Below are positions 14,066 to 22,438 of a DNA stretch of 25,148 nt, one piece after another; positions within the stretch are counted from its first letter, which is position 1, and every line of letters begins with the position of its first letter. This stretch comes from Candidatus Levyibacteriota bacterium (GTDB lineage: Bacteria; Patescibacteriota; Microgenomatia; Levybacterales; UBA12049). The DNA lies in contig JAHFKF010000007.1 of the NCBI GenBank assembly GCA_023245475.1, positions 1 through 25,148 on the forward strand, written 5' to 3'. Made by a program: the position numbers and the translations under genes. The notes beneath the pieces are model-generated. The model was given only the letters and a program-made list of their open reading frames with translations, had not been told where the DNA came from and did not search any database.

Positions 14066-14257
14066 ATGATATGTCCAAAATGTAATGAAGGAGTTGTAAC
14101 CAAAGTTATCATGAAAGCAGTTGATGAGATTGCCTATGTATGTGAGTATTGCGATACGATATGGTTTGAGAATGATAAGATTACTACCTCAACAGGACGT
14201 CCGTTAGAGTTATACATCGAAGAAGGTGGACAAAGACAGGAAGTAAGACGTGCTTAA
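14066..14257 (+). CDS. Small zinc-ribbon protein, 63 residues
   Basis: Two CxxC pairs, C3/C6 and C26/C29, about 20 residues apart form a rubredoxin-like or zinc-ribbon fold, followed by a polar tail. Proteins of this size and layout bind one zinc (or iron) ion. The partner and function are not known. AAGGAG about 9 nt upstream supports the start. The stop codon overlaps a GTG that could start the VKOR gene, so the two are translationally linked. The pair sits behind the CRP-type operator. Confidence 0.75.
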   Translation: MICPKCNEGVVTKVIMKAVDEIAYVCEYCDTIWFENDKITTSTGRPLELYIEEGGQRQEVRRA

Positions 14258-14261
14258 CTAT

Positions 14262-14678
14262 ATGAACTTAAAAACAATCTTTTTAATTATTAAATCATTA
14301 TCACTTATCGGCATTATTCTTGCTTTGTATCTTTTGTGGCAGCAATTTTTTCACCCTTCATTTCAGCCGTGTTCTATTAATGCAACGATTAATTGTGAAG
14401 CTATCATTTCAGGCGCAGTCGCTAAGACCTTTGGAATTCCCACGCCATTGTTCGGGCTTGTTGGGTACTTAGTGATTTTCTTTGCGGCTCTGCGTCGAAA
14501 GAAGAGATTACTTCTTAGTATGGCAACGTTTGGTTTAGGCTTTTGCCTCTGGATTGCTTATCGAGAACTGTTTGAATTACACGTCATTTGTCCAATTTGT
14601 ATTCTCTGTCAAACAATTATGTTATCGGTATTTAGTTTGGGCATTGTGGTAAATAGAAGGGAAAATGACAATAAATAA
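14262..14678 (+). CDS. Vitamin K epoxide reductase (VKOR)-family thiol oxidase
   Basis: 138 residues from ATG 14262 (an upstream GTG at 14250 would add four residues). A four-to-five-helix membrane protein with the family's two cysteine pairs: C37/C45 in the loop after helix 1, and CPIC (C110-C113) at a helix start. Bacterial VKOR takes electrons from a DsbA-like protein to a quinone, so it drives disulfide formation outside the membrane, as DsbB does. Motifs such as FGIPTPLFGLVGYL and CPICILCQ are typical. No thioredoxin-fold partner is fused or adjacent; the zinc-ribbon gene just before it is the only linked gene. Complete length. Confidence 0.88.
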   Translation: MNLKTIFLIIKSLSLIGIILALYLLWQQFFHPSFQPCSINATINCEAIISGAVAKTFGIPTPLFGLVGYLVIFFAALRRKKRLLLSMATFGLGFCLWIAYRELFELHVICPICILCQTIMLSVFSLGIVVNRRENDNK

Positions 14679-14722
14679 GCTAAAGCATTGTTGACAAAAT
14701 TGTGTTATATTAAAACTAATTG

Positions 14723-15721
14723 ATGAATAAGATTGTATTTTTTGAAATCGAAGAATGGGAAATTAAACATATCCAGCATAATTTCCCTGATACTGAACTT
14801 GTTTTTCGTTCTCAAAAAGTACAAGACGAAACCACAGCCGACACGTTTGATGCCTCTGTTATCTCAACTTTTATCTATTCTAAACTTAATAGGGAATCAT
14901 TGCAAAAATTTTCTAATCTTAAACTCATTGTTACTCGTTCAACAGGATATGACCATATTGATTTGGCATATTGTAAAGAAAAAGGTATTTCTGTTGTCAA
15001 TGTGCCTAGTTATGGCGCCTCATCTGTTGCAGAGCAGACATTTGCGTTAATTCTCTCAATAAGTCGTAAGCTTCTTGAAACAATAGAACGAAGTAGGCGG
15101 GGGGATTTTAGTTTGGAAGGTTTACGAGGATTTGATTTAAATGGTAAGACGTTAGGTGTTATTGGAGAAGGAGAAATTGGTAAAAAAGTAATTGAGATAG
15201 CTCTCTGCTTTGGTATGCATGTGCTTGTATATACACCACATCCTGGTGCAGAACGAGAGAGGTTGCACTATGTCCCTCTTGATGAGCTTTTGGCACAGTC
15301 GCATATTGTAACACTCCATGTCCCTTACAATCCTCAAACACATCATCTTATTAATCGAGACAATATCAAAAAGTTTAAAAAAGGAAGTATTCTTATCAAT
15401 ACTGCACGAGGTCCATTGGTTGAAACACAAGCAATTCTTGATGGGTTGGAGTCCCATATTTTGCAAGCAGCAGGGCTTGATGTCTTGGAAGAAGAATGCT
15501 CTCTCAAAGAAGAGCGAGAGTTGCTAACGGATGACTTTCTCAAATCTTGTGATATTAAAACACAACTACTTAATCATGTCTTACTTACTCGTGAGGATGT
15601 TTTCTTTACGGCTCACAATGCCTTTAATACTGATGATGCATTGTTGCACATTCTTGAAACCACCATGGAAAACATTCGTGCTTATTTCGATAACCATCCC
15701 AAGAATGTTGTGAATGGATAA
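14723..15721 (+). CDS. D-isomer-specific 2-hydroxyacid dehydrogenase (D-lactate dehydrogenase-like)
   Basis: 332 residues from ATG 14723 (the codon before it is a TTG that also opens the frame). It should interconvert a 2-oxo acid and a D-2-hydroxy acid with NAD(H), for example pyruvate and D-lactate. The NAD motif GEGEIG lies at ~148-153. The catalytic Arg is in ILINTARGPL (~229), the Glu in LDVLEEE (~256) and the His in FFTAHNAF (~298). The longer stretch between Glu and His and the AHNAFNT ending resemble D-lactate dehydrogenases, but substrate choice is not certain. A TTGACA at 14691-14696 suggests a separate promoter, though no well-spaced -10 is visible. It stops 3 nt before ppsA. Confidence 0.88.
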   Translation: MNKIVFFEIEEWEIKHIQHNFPDTELVFRSQKVQDETTADTFDASVISTFIYSKLNRESLQKFSNLKLIVTRSTGYDHIDLAYCKEKGISVVNVPSYGASSVAEQTFALILSISRKLLETIERSRRGDFSLEGLRGFDLNGKTLGVIGEGEIGKKVIEIALCFGMHVLVYTPHPGAERERLHYVPLDELLAQSHIVTLHVPYNPQTHHLINRDNIKKFKKGSILINTARGPLVETQAILDGLESHILQAAGLDVLEEECSLKEERELLTDDFLKSCDIKTQLLNHVLLTREDVFFTAHNAFNTDDALLHILETTMENIRAYFDNHPKNVVNG

Positions 15722-15724
15722 ACT

Positions 15725-18178
15725 ATGACAGATAAGACTGAAAAATTCATTTTATGGTTTGATGAGATAGATAAGAATGACATTCCTTTGGTTGGTGGCA
15801 AAAATGCTAATCTTGGAGAGATGTATCAGAACTTAACCCACGCAACAAGTGCAATGTTTCCTGATGAAAAAGTTCAAGTTCCCTACGGATTTGCTGTCAC
15901 GGCATATGCATATAAATTTTTTCTTGAAAAAAGCAGCCTCGAAAATAAAATCAGTGAAGCACTATCGAGTTTGGATACTACGAATATGAAACAACTGGAG
16001 GACGTTGGAGCAAAAATTCGTGAGATGATTATTTCTTCACCGTTCCCTCAAGAACTTGACGTTGCCATCAGAGCTGCATATCAAGAGCTTGGGAAAAAGT
16101 TGCACATCAACGACTCAGTTGATGTTGCCGTTAGATCATCTGCAACAGCGGAAGATCTTCCTGATGCATCATTTGCCGGGCAACAGGAATCATATCTCAA
16201 TATCAAAGGAGAAGAAGGGCTCTTAGAAGCAATCAAAAAAGCCATCGCGTCTCTTTTTACCAATCGAGCAATTTCTTACAGAGTTGATCAACATTTTGAC
16301 CATTTTGCAATTGCCCTGTCGGTTGCTGTGCAAAAGATGGTGCGTTCAGATCGAGGGGCCAGTGGTGTGATGTTTACTCTTGATACTGACACTGGCTTTC
16401 GTGATGTTGTACTGATCAACGGGGCATGGGGGTTGGGAGAATTTGTCGTGAAAGGAGTTGTAACTCCAGATGAATACATGGTGTTTAAACCCACGTTAAA
16501 AAACGGTTTTGCTTCAATTATTAGTAAGCAACTAGGTGATAAAGAAAAAAAGCTAATATATGCAACCGAAGGAACGGCTTCAACACATGAAATCCAAGTA
16601 TCTTTAGAAGATAGACAGAGATTTGTCTTAACAGACGAATTAATCCTTAAGCTTTCTCGATGGGGAATGATGATTGAGGATCATTATCAAAAACCAATGG
16701 ATATTGAATGGGCATATGATTCTCAAGAGAATCAACTATTTATTGTTCAAGCACGTCCTGAAACGGTTCAAGCACGAAAGAGTATGACAATACTTGAAGA
16801 CTACATCTTACTGGAAAAAGGAAATGTACTTACTCATGGCGCATCTGTGGGACAAAAAATTGGTTGTGGCAAAGCTCGGTTTATCAAAGATCCAAGTCAA
16901 CTTTCAGAATTTCAACAGGGAGAGGTCTTGGTTGCTGAAATCACTGATCCTGATTGGGAGCCTATTATGAAGATAGCCAGCGCAATTGTAACAAATTCTG
17001 GTGGGAGGACAAGTCATGCTGCGATTGTTTCACGAGAACTGGGTATTCCTGCAATCGTTGGTTGTGGGGATGCAACAAATGTTCTTCAGACAGGAAAGGA
17101 GATAACAGTTGCTTGTTCTGAAGGAGAGGTAGGAAAAGTATATGAAGGGTTATTGCAATTTAAAGTCAATAAAACAGATGTAACAGATTTTACTCTTCCT
17201 AAAACAGAGATCAAGATGATTGTTGCTGATCCTGAACTTGCGTTTACCTATTCTTTTATTCCCAATAAAGGTGTGGGATTGGCTCGAGAAGAGTTTATTA
17301 TCTCAAACTTTATTAAGATCCACCCCAATGCATTGCTCAATTACGATACTCTGGAAGATCAGGAAATAAAAAAGCAAATAGATGCACTGACAGTCGGATT
17401 TACAGATAAAGTTGCGTACTATGTTGAAAAATTAGCATATGGTATCGGGATTATTGCGGCTGCATTTTATCCACATGAGGTGTTGCTTCGTTTTAGTGAC
17501 TTCAAATCCAATGAATATGCTGGACTTATTGGGGGAAAGCTGTATGAACCTAAAGAGGAAAACCCGATGATTGGTTGGCGTGGCGCAAGCCGGTATACAG
17601 ATCCTAAATTTCAAGAGGCATTTGCTTTAGAATGTCAGGCGGTAAAACGAGTACGTGAGAAAATGGGACTGCACAATTTGCAAATTCTCATTCCTTTTTG
17701 TCGTACCCCAGATGAGGGCAAGAAGGTTCTTGAGGAGATGGCAAAGAACGGTTTGTCTCATGATAAAACAAAGAATAATCTGGAAAATACGCTTGATGAG
17801 AATTTACATGTGTGGGTAATGGCAGAAGTTCCTTCAAATATTTTATTAGTCGACGAATTCTCACAGATATTTGATGGCTTCTCTATTGGCTCAAATGATC
17901 TTACTCAACTAACATTGGGGTTGGATCGGGATTCCAAACTGATCGCGCATATTGGTAATGAAAATAATGAAGCAATCCATCTCTTAATTCATAGTCTCAT
18001 AACACAAGCACATAAAAAAGGATTAAAGGTTGGTATTTGTGGGCAAGGACCTTCTGATTTTCCAGAGCTTTCAGAGTTCTTAGTACACGAAGGTATTGAT
18101 TCTATTTCTCTGAGTCCTGATACTGTGCTTAAAACTGCAATGCGAATTAGTGAAGTTGAAAAGGCACAAAATTCATGA
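15725..18178 (+). CDS. ppsA: Phosphoenolpyruvate synthase (pyruvate, water dikinase)
   Basis: 817 residues. It converts pyruvate, ATP and water to phosphoenolpyruvate, AMP and phosphate, the entry to gluconeogenesis. Domains in order: an ATP-grasp nucleotide domain (NDIPLVGGKNANLGEM near 18-33; VAVRSSATAEDLPDASFAGQQ near 135-160), the phospho-histidine domain (GGRTSHAAIVSRELGIPAIVG near 425-445, with the catalytic His), and the PEP-binding barrel (GFSIGSNDLTQLTLGLDRD and the catalytic Cys in GICGQ near 770). The length is close to the usual ~800. It follows the 2-hydroxyacid dehydrogenase after 3 nt and overlaps the VIT gene by ATGA, so the three genes form one operon. Confidence 0.93.
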   Translation: MTDKTEKFILWFDEIDKNDIPLVGGKNANLGEMYQNLTHATSAMFPDEKVQVPYGFAVTAYAYKFFLEKSSLENKISEALSSLDTTNMKQLEDVGAKIREMIISSPFPQELDVAIRAAYQELGKKLHINDSVDVAVRSSATAEDLPDASFAGQQESYLNIKGEEGLLEAIKKAIASLFTNRAISYRVDQHFDHFAIALSVAVQKMVRSDRGASGVMFTLDTDTGFRDVVLINGAWGLGEFVVKGVVTPDEYMVFKPTLKNGFASIISKQLGDKEKKLIYATEGTASTHEIQVSLEDRQRFVLTDELILKLSRWGMMIEDHYQKPMDIEWAYDSQENQLFIVQARPETVQARKSMTILEDYILLEKGNVLTHGASVGQKIGCGKARFIKDPSQLSEFQQGEVLVAEITDPDWEPIMKIASAIVTNSGGRTSHAAIVSRELGIPAIVGCGDATNVLQTGKEITVACSEGEVGKVYEGLLQFKVNKTDVTDFTLPKTEIKMIVADPELAFTYSFIPNKGVGLAREEFIISNFIKIHPNALLNYDTLEDQEIKKQIDALTVGFTDKVAYYVEKLAYGIGIIAAAFYPHEVLLRFSDFKSNEYAGLIGGKLYEPKEENPMIGWRGASRYTDPKFQEAFALECQAVKRVREKMGLHNLQILIPFCRTPDEGKKVLEEMAKNGLSHDKTKNNLENTLDENLHVWVMAEVPSNILLVDEFSQIFDGFSIGSNDLTQLTLGLDRDSKLIAHIGNENNEAIHLLIHSLITQAHKKGLKVGICGQGPSDFPELSEFLVHEGIDSISLSPDTVLKTAMRISEVEKAQNS

Positions 18179-18882
18179 GAGATACACATCCTGAACCTCA
18201 TACTCACAATACTGGTTCAAGATTAAATTGGTTGCGTGCTTCTGTATTAGGGGCAAATGATGGAATTGTTTCTATTGCGGGTTTGGTCGTAGGAGTTGCT
18301 GGAGCCACATCTTCAACTAATTTCATTTTCACTGCTGGAGTTGCGGGTATTATTGCAGGTGCAATTTCTATGGCTGCTGGTGAATATGTATCAGTCAGTA
18401 GTTCACGAGATACAGAAAAGGCTCTTCTTAAAAAAGAAAAATATGAACTGGAACATTACCCCAAAGAAGAATTAGCAGAACTTACAGATATTTATGAAAA
18501 AAAAGGCTTAAGTAGACAAACTGCCATGATTGTCGCGAAAGAGTTATCAGTTAAAGATGCCTATGCTGCTCATATAGATGCAGAACTAGGTATTGATCCT
18601 AATAATTTAACCAATCCATGGCATGCCGCTTTTGCTTCTGCTGCATCATTTTTAGTTGGAGCTACTATCCCTATTATTGCAATAGTGTTTACACCGTCGC
18701 CCATTCGTGTTCCCTTCACTTTTGGAGCAGTTGTTTTTGCCCTAGCATGTACAGGGACAATAAGTGCTAAAATTGGTGGAGCAAATGTTACTCGCGCTGT
18801 TTTACGTGTGGTGACAGGAGGCGCTTTTGCGATGGCAGTAACTTACGGTATTGGGAGAATTTTTGGAATTTCAGGAATATAA
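18175..18882 (+). CDS. VIT1/CCC1-family transporter (Fe2+/Mn2+)
   Basis: 235 residues. Family motifs are RLNWLRASVLGANDGIVSIAGLVVGVAGA in the first helix and AGAISMAAGEYVSVSSSRDTEKA in the second, followed by a cytoplasmic Glu-rich helix and three more membrane helices. Relatives move ferrous iron or manganese out of the cytoplasm; the direction and metal here are inferred from the family. It starts inside the ppsA stop (ATGA overlap) and is followed after 4 nt by the PH-domain gene. Confidence 0.88.
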   Translation: MRDTHPEPHTHNTGSRLNWLRASVLGANDGIVSIAGLVVGVAGATSSTNFIFTAGVAGIIAGAISMAAGEYVSVSSSRDTEKALLKKEKYELEHYPKEELAELTDIYEKKGLSRQTAMIVAKELSVKDAYAAHIDAELGIDPNNLTNPWHAAFASAASFLVGATIPIIAIVFTPSPIRVPFTFGAVVFALACTGTISAKIGGANVTRAVLRVVTGGAFAMAVTYGIGRIFGISGI

Positions 18883-18886
18883 ATTT

Positions 18887-19426
18887 ATGACAGAACATAC
18901 AATTACATTAACGCATATTAATATTAGACAAAGTATTGCTATCCTTTTGACAAAACTTGTTCTTATTGATGTGATTTTAGCTTTCATAGTTATTGGTTTT
19001 TATTTTATCTTGGTTAATGGAGGAGAGTTTACTCAATTTGCTGCATATAACAACATATTATTTCTTTCTGTTTTTGGTGTGATAGGAATATGTAAAATTT
19101 TTCTTAGTATTTACATCGTGCTCTTATGGTTAAATGAATATTATGAGATTACGCCTGAAAACATCATACACAAAAGAGGTATTATCTTTAGAAAGAGTGA
19201 AATGTATCGTCTTAGCAAAGTAAGGGAAATAAAGGTTCATGATAGTTTTCTCGGGGAACTTTTGAATTTTGCAACAATTACACTTTATGATATTCGTTTA
19301 CAAAAATATTTAGATCTCTATCTTATTCATAATCCCAACCGATATGAGAGAATATTGAAAGCATTACGACCCTCATTGGAAGTGCAAACAGATCATGTCC
19401 ATATTCCCTTTACGCACGAGCAATAA
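18887..19426 (+). CDS. Bacterial PH-domain (bPH2) membrane protein
   Basis: 179 residues from ATG 18887. Two membrane helices (about 15-40 and 55-85) are followed by a C-terminal bPH2-like domain (YYEITPENIIHKRGIIFRKSEMYRLSKVREIKV...LNFATITLYDIR). The role of such proteins is not established. An in-frame ATG at 18851 lies inside the VIT gene and is less likely. It is the last gene of the ppsA operon. Confidence 0.75.
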   Translation: MTEHTITLTHINIRQSIAILLTKLVLIDVILAFIVIGFYFILVNGGEFTQFAAYNNILFLSVFGVIGICKIFLSIYIVLLWLNEYYEITPENIIHKRGIIFRKSEMYRLSKVREIKVHDSFLGELLNFATITLYDIRLQKYLDLYLIHNPNRYERILKALRPSLEVQTDHVHIPFTHEQ

Positions 19427-19467
19427 AGAGTCCAGAAAATTGACCCCTTTTGTATCAGAAAATGCTA

Positions 19468-19496
19468 TTGATAAAATCTACGAAATGACGTATATT
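19468..19496 (+). promoter_or_regulatory. Promoter of lexA (predicted leaderless), with possible operator
   Basis: TTGATA (19468-19473), a 17-nt spacer and TATATT (19491-19496), ending 8 nt before ATG 19505. TACG-N6-CGTA (19479-19492) overlaps the spacer and -10 and could be an autoregulatory LexA site, but it matches no known LexA box. Confidence 0.65.
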
Positions 19497-19504
19497 TTTT
19501 ATTA

Positions 19505-20134
19505 ATGCCAGGAGTACTCTACAAAAAAGAAAGACAAGTGTTGGAATTTCTCGTACAGTTCCAAAACAAACACACCTATGCGCCGACACTTCGTGAAATA
19601 GCCACAGGAACAGGACATCGTGCTGTCTCAACCATCCACGTGATTCTTCGTAATCTTATTGACAAAGGTTATATTCAAAAAGTCGATGGCAATACTCGCG
19701 TGCTTCGTGTGCTTGATGAAAATATTGTGTCTAAATTTATGGGCACAGAACCCTCTGTTGAGATTCCACTCATGGGATATATTGCTGCTGGGCAACCTCT
19801 TGAGCCGCATATTGATCCCAATGCAACCTTTCAAGTTTCAGCATCAATGCTTTCAGGTGCACAGACTTCGTATGTCTTGCAAGTAAAAGGTGAATCAATG
19901 ATTGAAGATGGTATCTTGGATGGTGACTTTGTGGTGATCGAAAAAGTAAACCAAGCAAGTAATGGTGAGATTGTTGTAGCGCTTGTTGATGATAACCTTG
20001 CAACTTTAAAACGATTCTATAAAGATGGAGATAAAGTAGAACTGCGTCCTGCAAACGCGACGATGCAACCAATCTATCCTAAGACGCTTAAGATCCAAGG
20101 CAGAGTTTGCGGCCTCGTAAGACAATACAAATGA
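19505..20134 (+). CDS. lexA: LexA repressor / SOS regulator
   Basis: 209 residues. LexA represses SOS genes and cuts itself when RecA filaments form. Residues 1-65 are the LexA-type winged helix (YKKERQVLEFLVQFQNKHTYAPTLREIA). The self-cleavage Ala-Gly bond lies in YIAAGQP (~94-98). The S24 catalytic pair is present: Ser in VKGESM (~129) and Lys in LATLKRFY (~168). The protein is thus predicted fully active. Its stop codon overlaps the extended -10 of rsmI. Confidence 0.93.
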   Translation: MPGVLYKKERQVLEFLVQFQNKHTYAPTLREIATGTGHRAVSTIHVILRNLIDKGYIQKVDGNTRVLRVLDENIVSKFMGTEPSVEIPLMGYIAAGQPLEPHIDPNATFQVSASMLSGAQTSYVLQVKGESMIEDGILDGDFVVIEKVNQASNGEIVVALVDDNLATLKRFYKDGDKVELRPANATMQPIYPKTLKIQGRVCGLVRQYK

Positions 20135-20140
20135 TATAAT
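20132..20140 (+). promoter_or_regulatory. Extended -10 promoter of rsmI (predicted leaderless)
   Basis: TGATATAAT gives an extended -10 with perfect TATAAT (20135-20140), ending 8 nt before ATG 20149. It overlaps the lexA stop codon. No -35 is evident, as expected for extended -10 promoters. Confidence 0.65.
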
Positions 20141-20148
20141 GTTTTTAC

Positions 20149-20856
20149 ATGGGAACATTATTTATCGTTTCAACCCCAATTGGCAACTTGGCAGATATTA
20201 CACTTCGTGGTTTAAAGACACTGTTTGCCGTAGACATAATTGCTTGTGAAGATACCAGACGTGCTGGTCTGCTTCTTACTAAGTTACTTGAAGATTTTGC
20301 TGCAAACCCAGCAGACAAACAAAAGCCCCGACTACTTTCGTATTATGAACAGAACGAACTGCAACGAATCCCTGAAATCATTGAGTTGCTAGAGGCAGGC
20401 AAAAACATCGCACTTATCTCGGATGCGGGAACTCCGATGGTTTCTGATCCGGGGTTTAAACTTATTCGTGAATGTATCGCGCAAAAGATTCCTGTCGAAG
20501 CAATTCCGGGGGTATCAGCTGTCATCACTGCACTTACTGTTTCTGGATTACCAACAGATAAATTCACTTTCGTTGGTTATCCTCCTCGCAAGCCTGGTCA
20601 CCGGATGAAATATTTTGAGGATATTAAAGCCTCTCAGCAATATATTGTCTCAACGATCGTCTTGTATGAAGCGCCACACAGGATCGTTAAAACACTTGAA
20701 GAGCTTCTGAGTATCTTTGGTGATAATCATATTGTTATCGCCCGTGAACTAACCAAGATTCATGAAGAGGTGAGGCGAGAGAAAATTTCTCAATCATTAC
20801 TTCATTTCAAAAAGACTGAACCTCGTGGTGAATTCGTCCTCCTTTTGCATCAATAA
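20149..20856 (+). CDS. rsmI: 16S rRNA (cytidine(1402)-2'-O)-methyltransferase
   Basis: 235 residues. RsmI methylates the ribose of C1402 in the ribosomal decoding centre using SAM. The family signature IVSTPIGNLADITLRGL opens the protein. CEDTRRAG, LISDAGTPMVSDPGFKLIREC (~85-105) and AIPGVSAVITAL (~118-130) are classic tetrapyrrole-methylase-fold motifs. It lacks the short C-terminal extension of the ~286-residue E. coli protein. It has its own promoter within the lexA stop. Confidence 0.94.
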   Translation: MGTLFIVSTPIGNLADITLRGLKTLFAVDIIACEDTRRAGLLLTKLLEDFAANPADKQKPRLLSYYEQNELQRIPEIIELLEAGKNIALISDAGTPMVSDPGFKLIRECIAQKIPVEAIPGVSAVITALTVSGLPTDKFTFVGYPPRKPGHRMKYFEDIKASQQYIVSTIVLYEAPHRIVKTLEELLSIFGDNHIVIARELTKIHEEVRREKISQSLLHFKKTEPRGEFVLLLHQ

Positions 20857-20873
20857 ACCTTCTGTGGTATACT
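20845..20873 (+). promoter_or_regulatory. Promoter of the 265-residue orphan
   Basis: TTGCAT (20845-20850), a 17-nt spacer and TATACT (20868-20873), identical hexamers and spacing to the promoter at 5805-5833. The leader is about 20 nt and contains the perfect palindrome CTCTCTAGAGAG (20878-20889). Confidence 0.75.
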
Positions 20874-20900
20874 TTGCCTCTCTAGAGAGAGATTATCACT

Positions 20901-21698
20901 ATGACTGAAAGACGAGTATATCCTAATTTGAGCAGTATTGGTAAACTATTGGGAGCAGAATCTGCTCGTATCAGTGGTGATTATGCTGAGGCATCCTCGC
21001 TTCTGCCTGCCATCCCAACATTAGAGGGTAAGAACAGACTGATTGCTTCCCGAGTCTTGGTCGCATCTCATGTGGGGCAAGCAAAAGCTTCAGAACAGCC
21101 AGATGTTGCTGGATATCATTTAGGGGAAGCACGGAAAGTTATTGTAAAGGAGTATTCGAGGGGCAGGCCTGATCGGATTGCTACTGGGCTTGATGAATTT
21201 GTTCACGATACACCAAATGATTTACTTGCAGATGAGGCAAAGTATCTGCTAACGCTTGCTGCTTTGACCGGCAATTCGGAGATTTTAGATGCCGCTCAAA
21301 ATAGAATGAATACTGTTATTGAAACTACGAAGGATAATGCCTTGAGAGCAGCAATGGTTTTTGATATGCAACGATTACGTTACAAAGATGGAGAAAACAG
21401 CGTGAAATATGAGAAAGTTAAGGCTGCTTTTTCCGATATTGCCACAGACACATATCAACATGACAGGCCTGAGCTGGTAGCAGTAGCAGCTTCTCGTTAC
21501 CTGTTAACAGCACAGGATAGAGAAGATTTTCGTGAGGTAGAAAGAGGTTTAGTTATTTTCGAGAACACAGTCAATCAGGATCAACGATTGCGTCATCATC
21601 TTATAGATGAAGTTACCAGCGAGCATAATGCAAAAGAGTGGGGAAAACATACCGCAGATGAAAATTACGTAGCATTATCATTGCCACCACGTTCTTAG
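20901..21698 (+). CDS. Hypothetical helical (TPR/HEAT-like) protein, 265 residues
   Basis: Not recognised. Almost wholly helical with repeated amphipathic pairs (LLADEAKYLLTLAALTGNSEILDAAQNRMNTV, RPELVAVAASRYLLTAQDREDFREVERGLVIFE), resembling a TPR or HEAT scaffold rather than an enzyme. No signal peptide, membrane segment or catalytic motif. The start ATG 20901 follows a promoter by 27 nt. Its stop codon overlaps the gpmA stop codon on the other strand. Confidence 0.7.
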   Translation: MTERRVYPNLSSIGKLLGAESARISGDYAEASSLLPAIPTLEGKNRLIASRVLVASHVGQAKASEQPDVAGYHLGEARKVIVKEYSRGRPDRIATGLDEFVHDTPNDLLADEAKYLLTLAALTGNSEILDAAQNRMNTVIETTKDNALRAAMVFDMQRLRYKDGENSVKYEKVKAAFSDIATDTYQHDRPELVAVAASRYLLTAQDREDFREVERGLVIFENTVNQDQRLRHHLIDEVTSEHNAKEWGKHTADENYVALSLPPRS

Positions 21699-22318
21699 TG
21701 GACATTGCCTGTAGCGCGGACTTCTTTGTTTGTTACATTGCCTTCTTTGTCTATGTCATAGACCAACACGCCACCTGTTGCGACTTCAAGGTTTGGGATA
21801 TCCTCATCTGAAACGTTTTCAAGATATTTGATAAGCGCTCTCAGAGAATTGCCGTGAGCTGCAATGATAACGTTCTTTCCTGCTTTTAATTCTGGCAGGA
21901 TCTCTTTTTTATAATACGGTAGTACTCGTTCATAGACCATTTTAAGAGATTCACCGTTTGGTGGAGGATAATCCCAACTGCGTCTAATCTTTTGAAACTC
22001 TTCTTCACCAACTTGCTCTTTGACTTCCCATTTGTTTTTTCCTGTCAGATCACCATAATCACGTTCATTGAGTTCTTTAGCTGCTTTTGCTTGGAGGAAG
22101 GTTTGTCCTGTTTGCGTAAGGATGCTGTGTAGGGTTTGGTGGGCTCGTTTGAGTGCAGAAGTAAAAGCAACATCAAAGTGAATATCTTTGAGCTTGTTTC
22201 CAGCCGCTTGTGCTTCTTCGATGCCTTTCTCACTCAATGACACATCTGTCCAGCCTGTCCACAGACCTTTTGCATTCCATTCTGATTCACCATGACGTAC
22301 GAGAACAAGCTTTGCCAT
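21695..22318 (-). CDS. gpmA: 2,3-bisphosphoglycerate-dependent phosphoglycerate mutase
   Basis: 207 residues. It interconverts 3- and 2-phosphoglycerate in glycolysis and gluconeogenesis. The RHGESEWN motif at 8-15 contains the phosphorylated H9. LNERDYGDLTG (E85, R86) and AAHGNSLRAL (H155) complete the active site. It is a little shorter than the 230-250 residue common form. The promoter is leaderless (22325-22353). The stop overlaps the stop of the convergent helical orphan by 3 nt. Confidence 0.93.
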   Translation of the reverse strand: MAKLVLVRHGESEWNAKGLWTGWTDVSLSEKGIEEAQAAGNKLKDIHFDVAFTSALKRAHQTLHSILTQTGQTFLQAKAAKELNERDYGDLTGKNKWEVKEQVGEEEFQKIRRSWDYPPPNGESLKMVYERVLPYYKKEILPELKAGKNVIIAAHGNSLRALIKYLENVSDEDIPNLEVATGGVLVYDIDKEGNVTNKEVRATGNVH

Positions 22319-22324
22319 AGGCCT

Positions 22325-22353
22325 AGTATAAAGTAATAGATAGAATGGATCAA
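22325..22353 (-). promoter_or_regulatory. Promoter of gpmA (predicted leaderless)
   Basis: TTGATC (22348-22353), a 17-nt spacer and TATACT (22325-22330), ending 6 nt before ATG 22318. No Shine-Dalgarno site. Confidence 0.75.
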
Positions 22354-22438
22354 GTAACTCTTCATCATTCTGGGGATTCCAAGTGCAAATTATGTTGAAA
22401 CCCTACTTATAGAGTTATTAGCTCATGGAAGTGTATTA

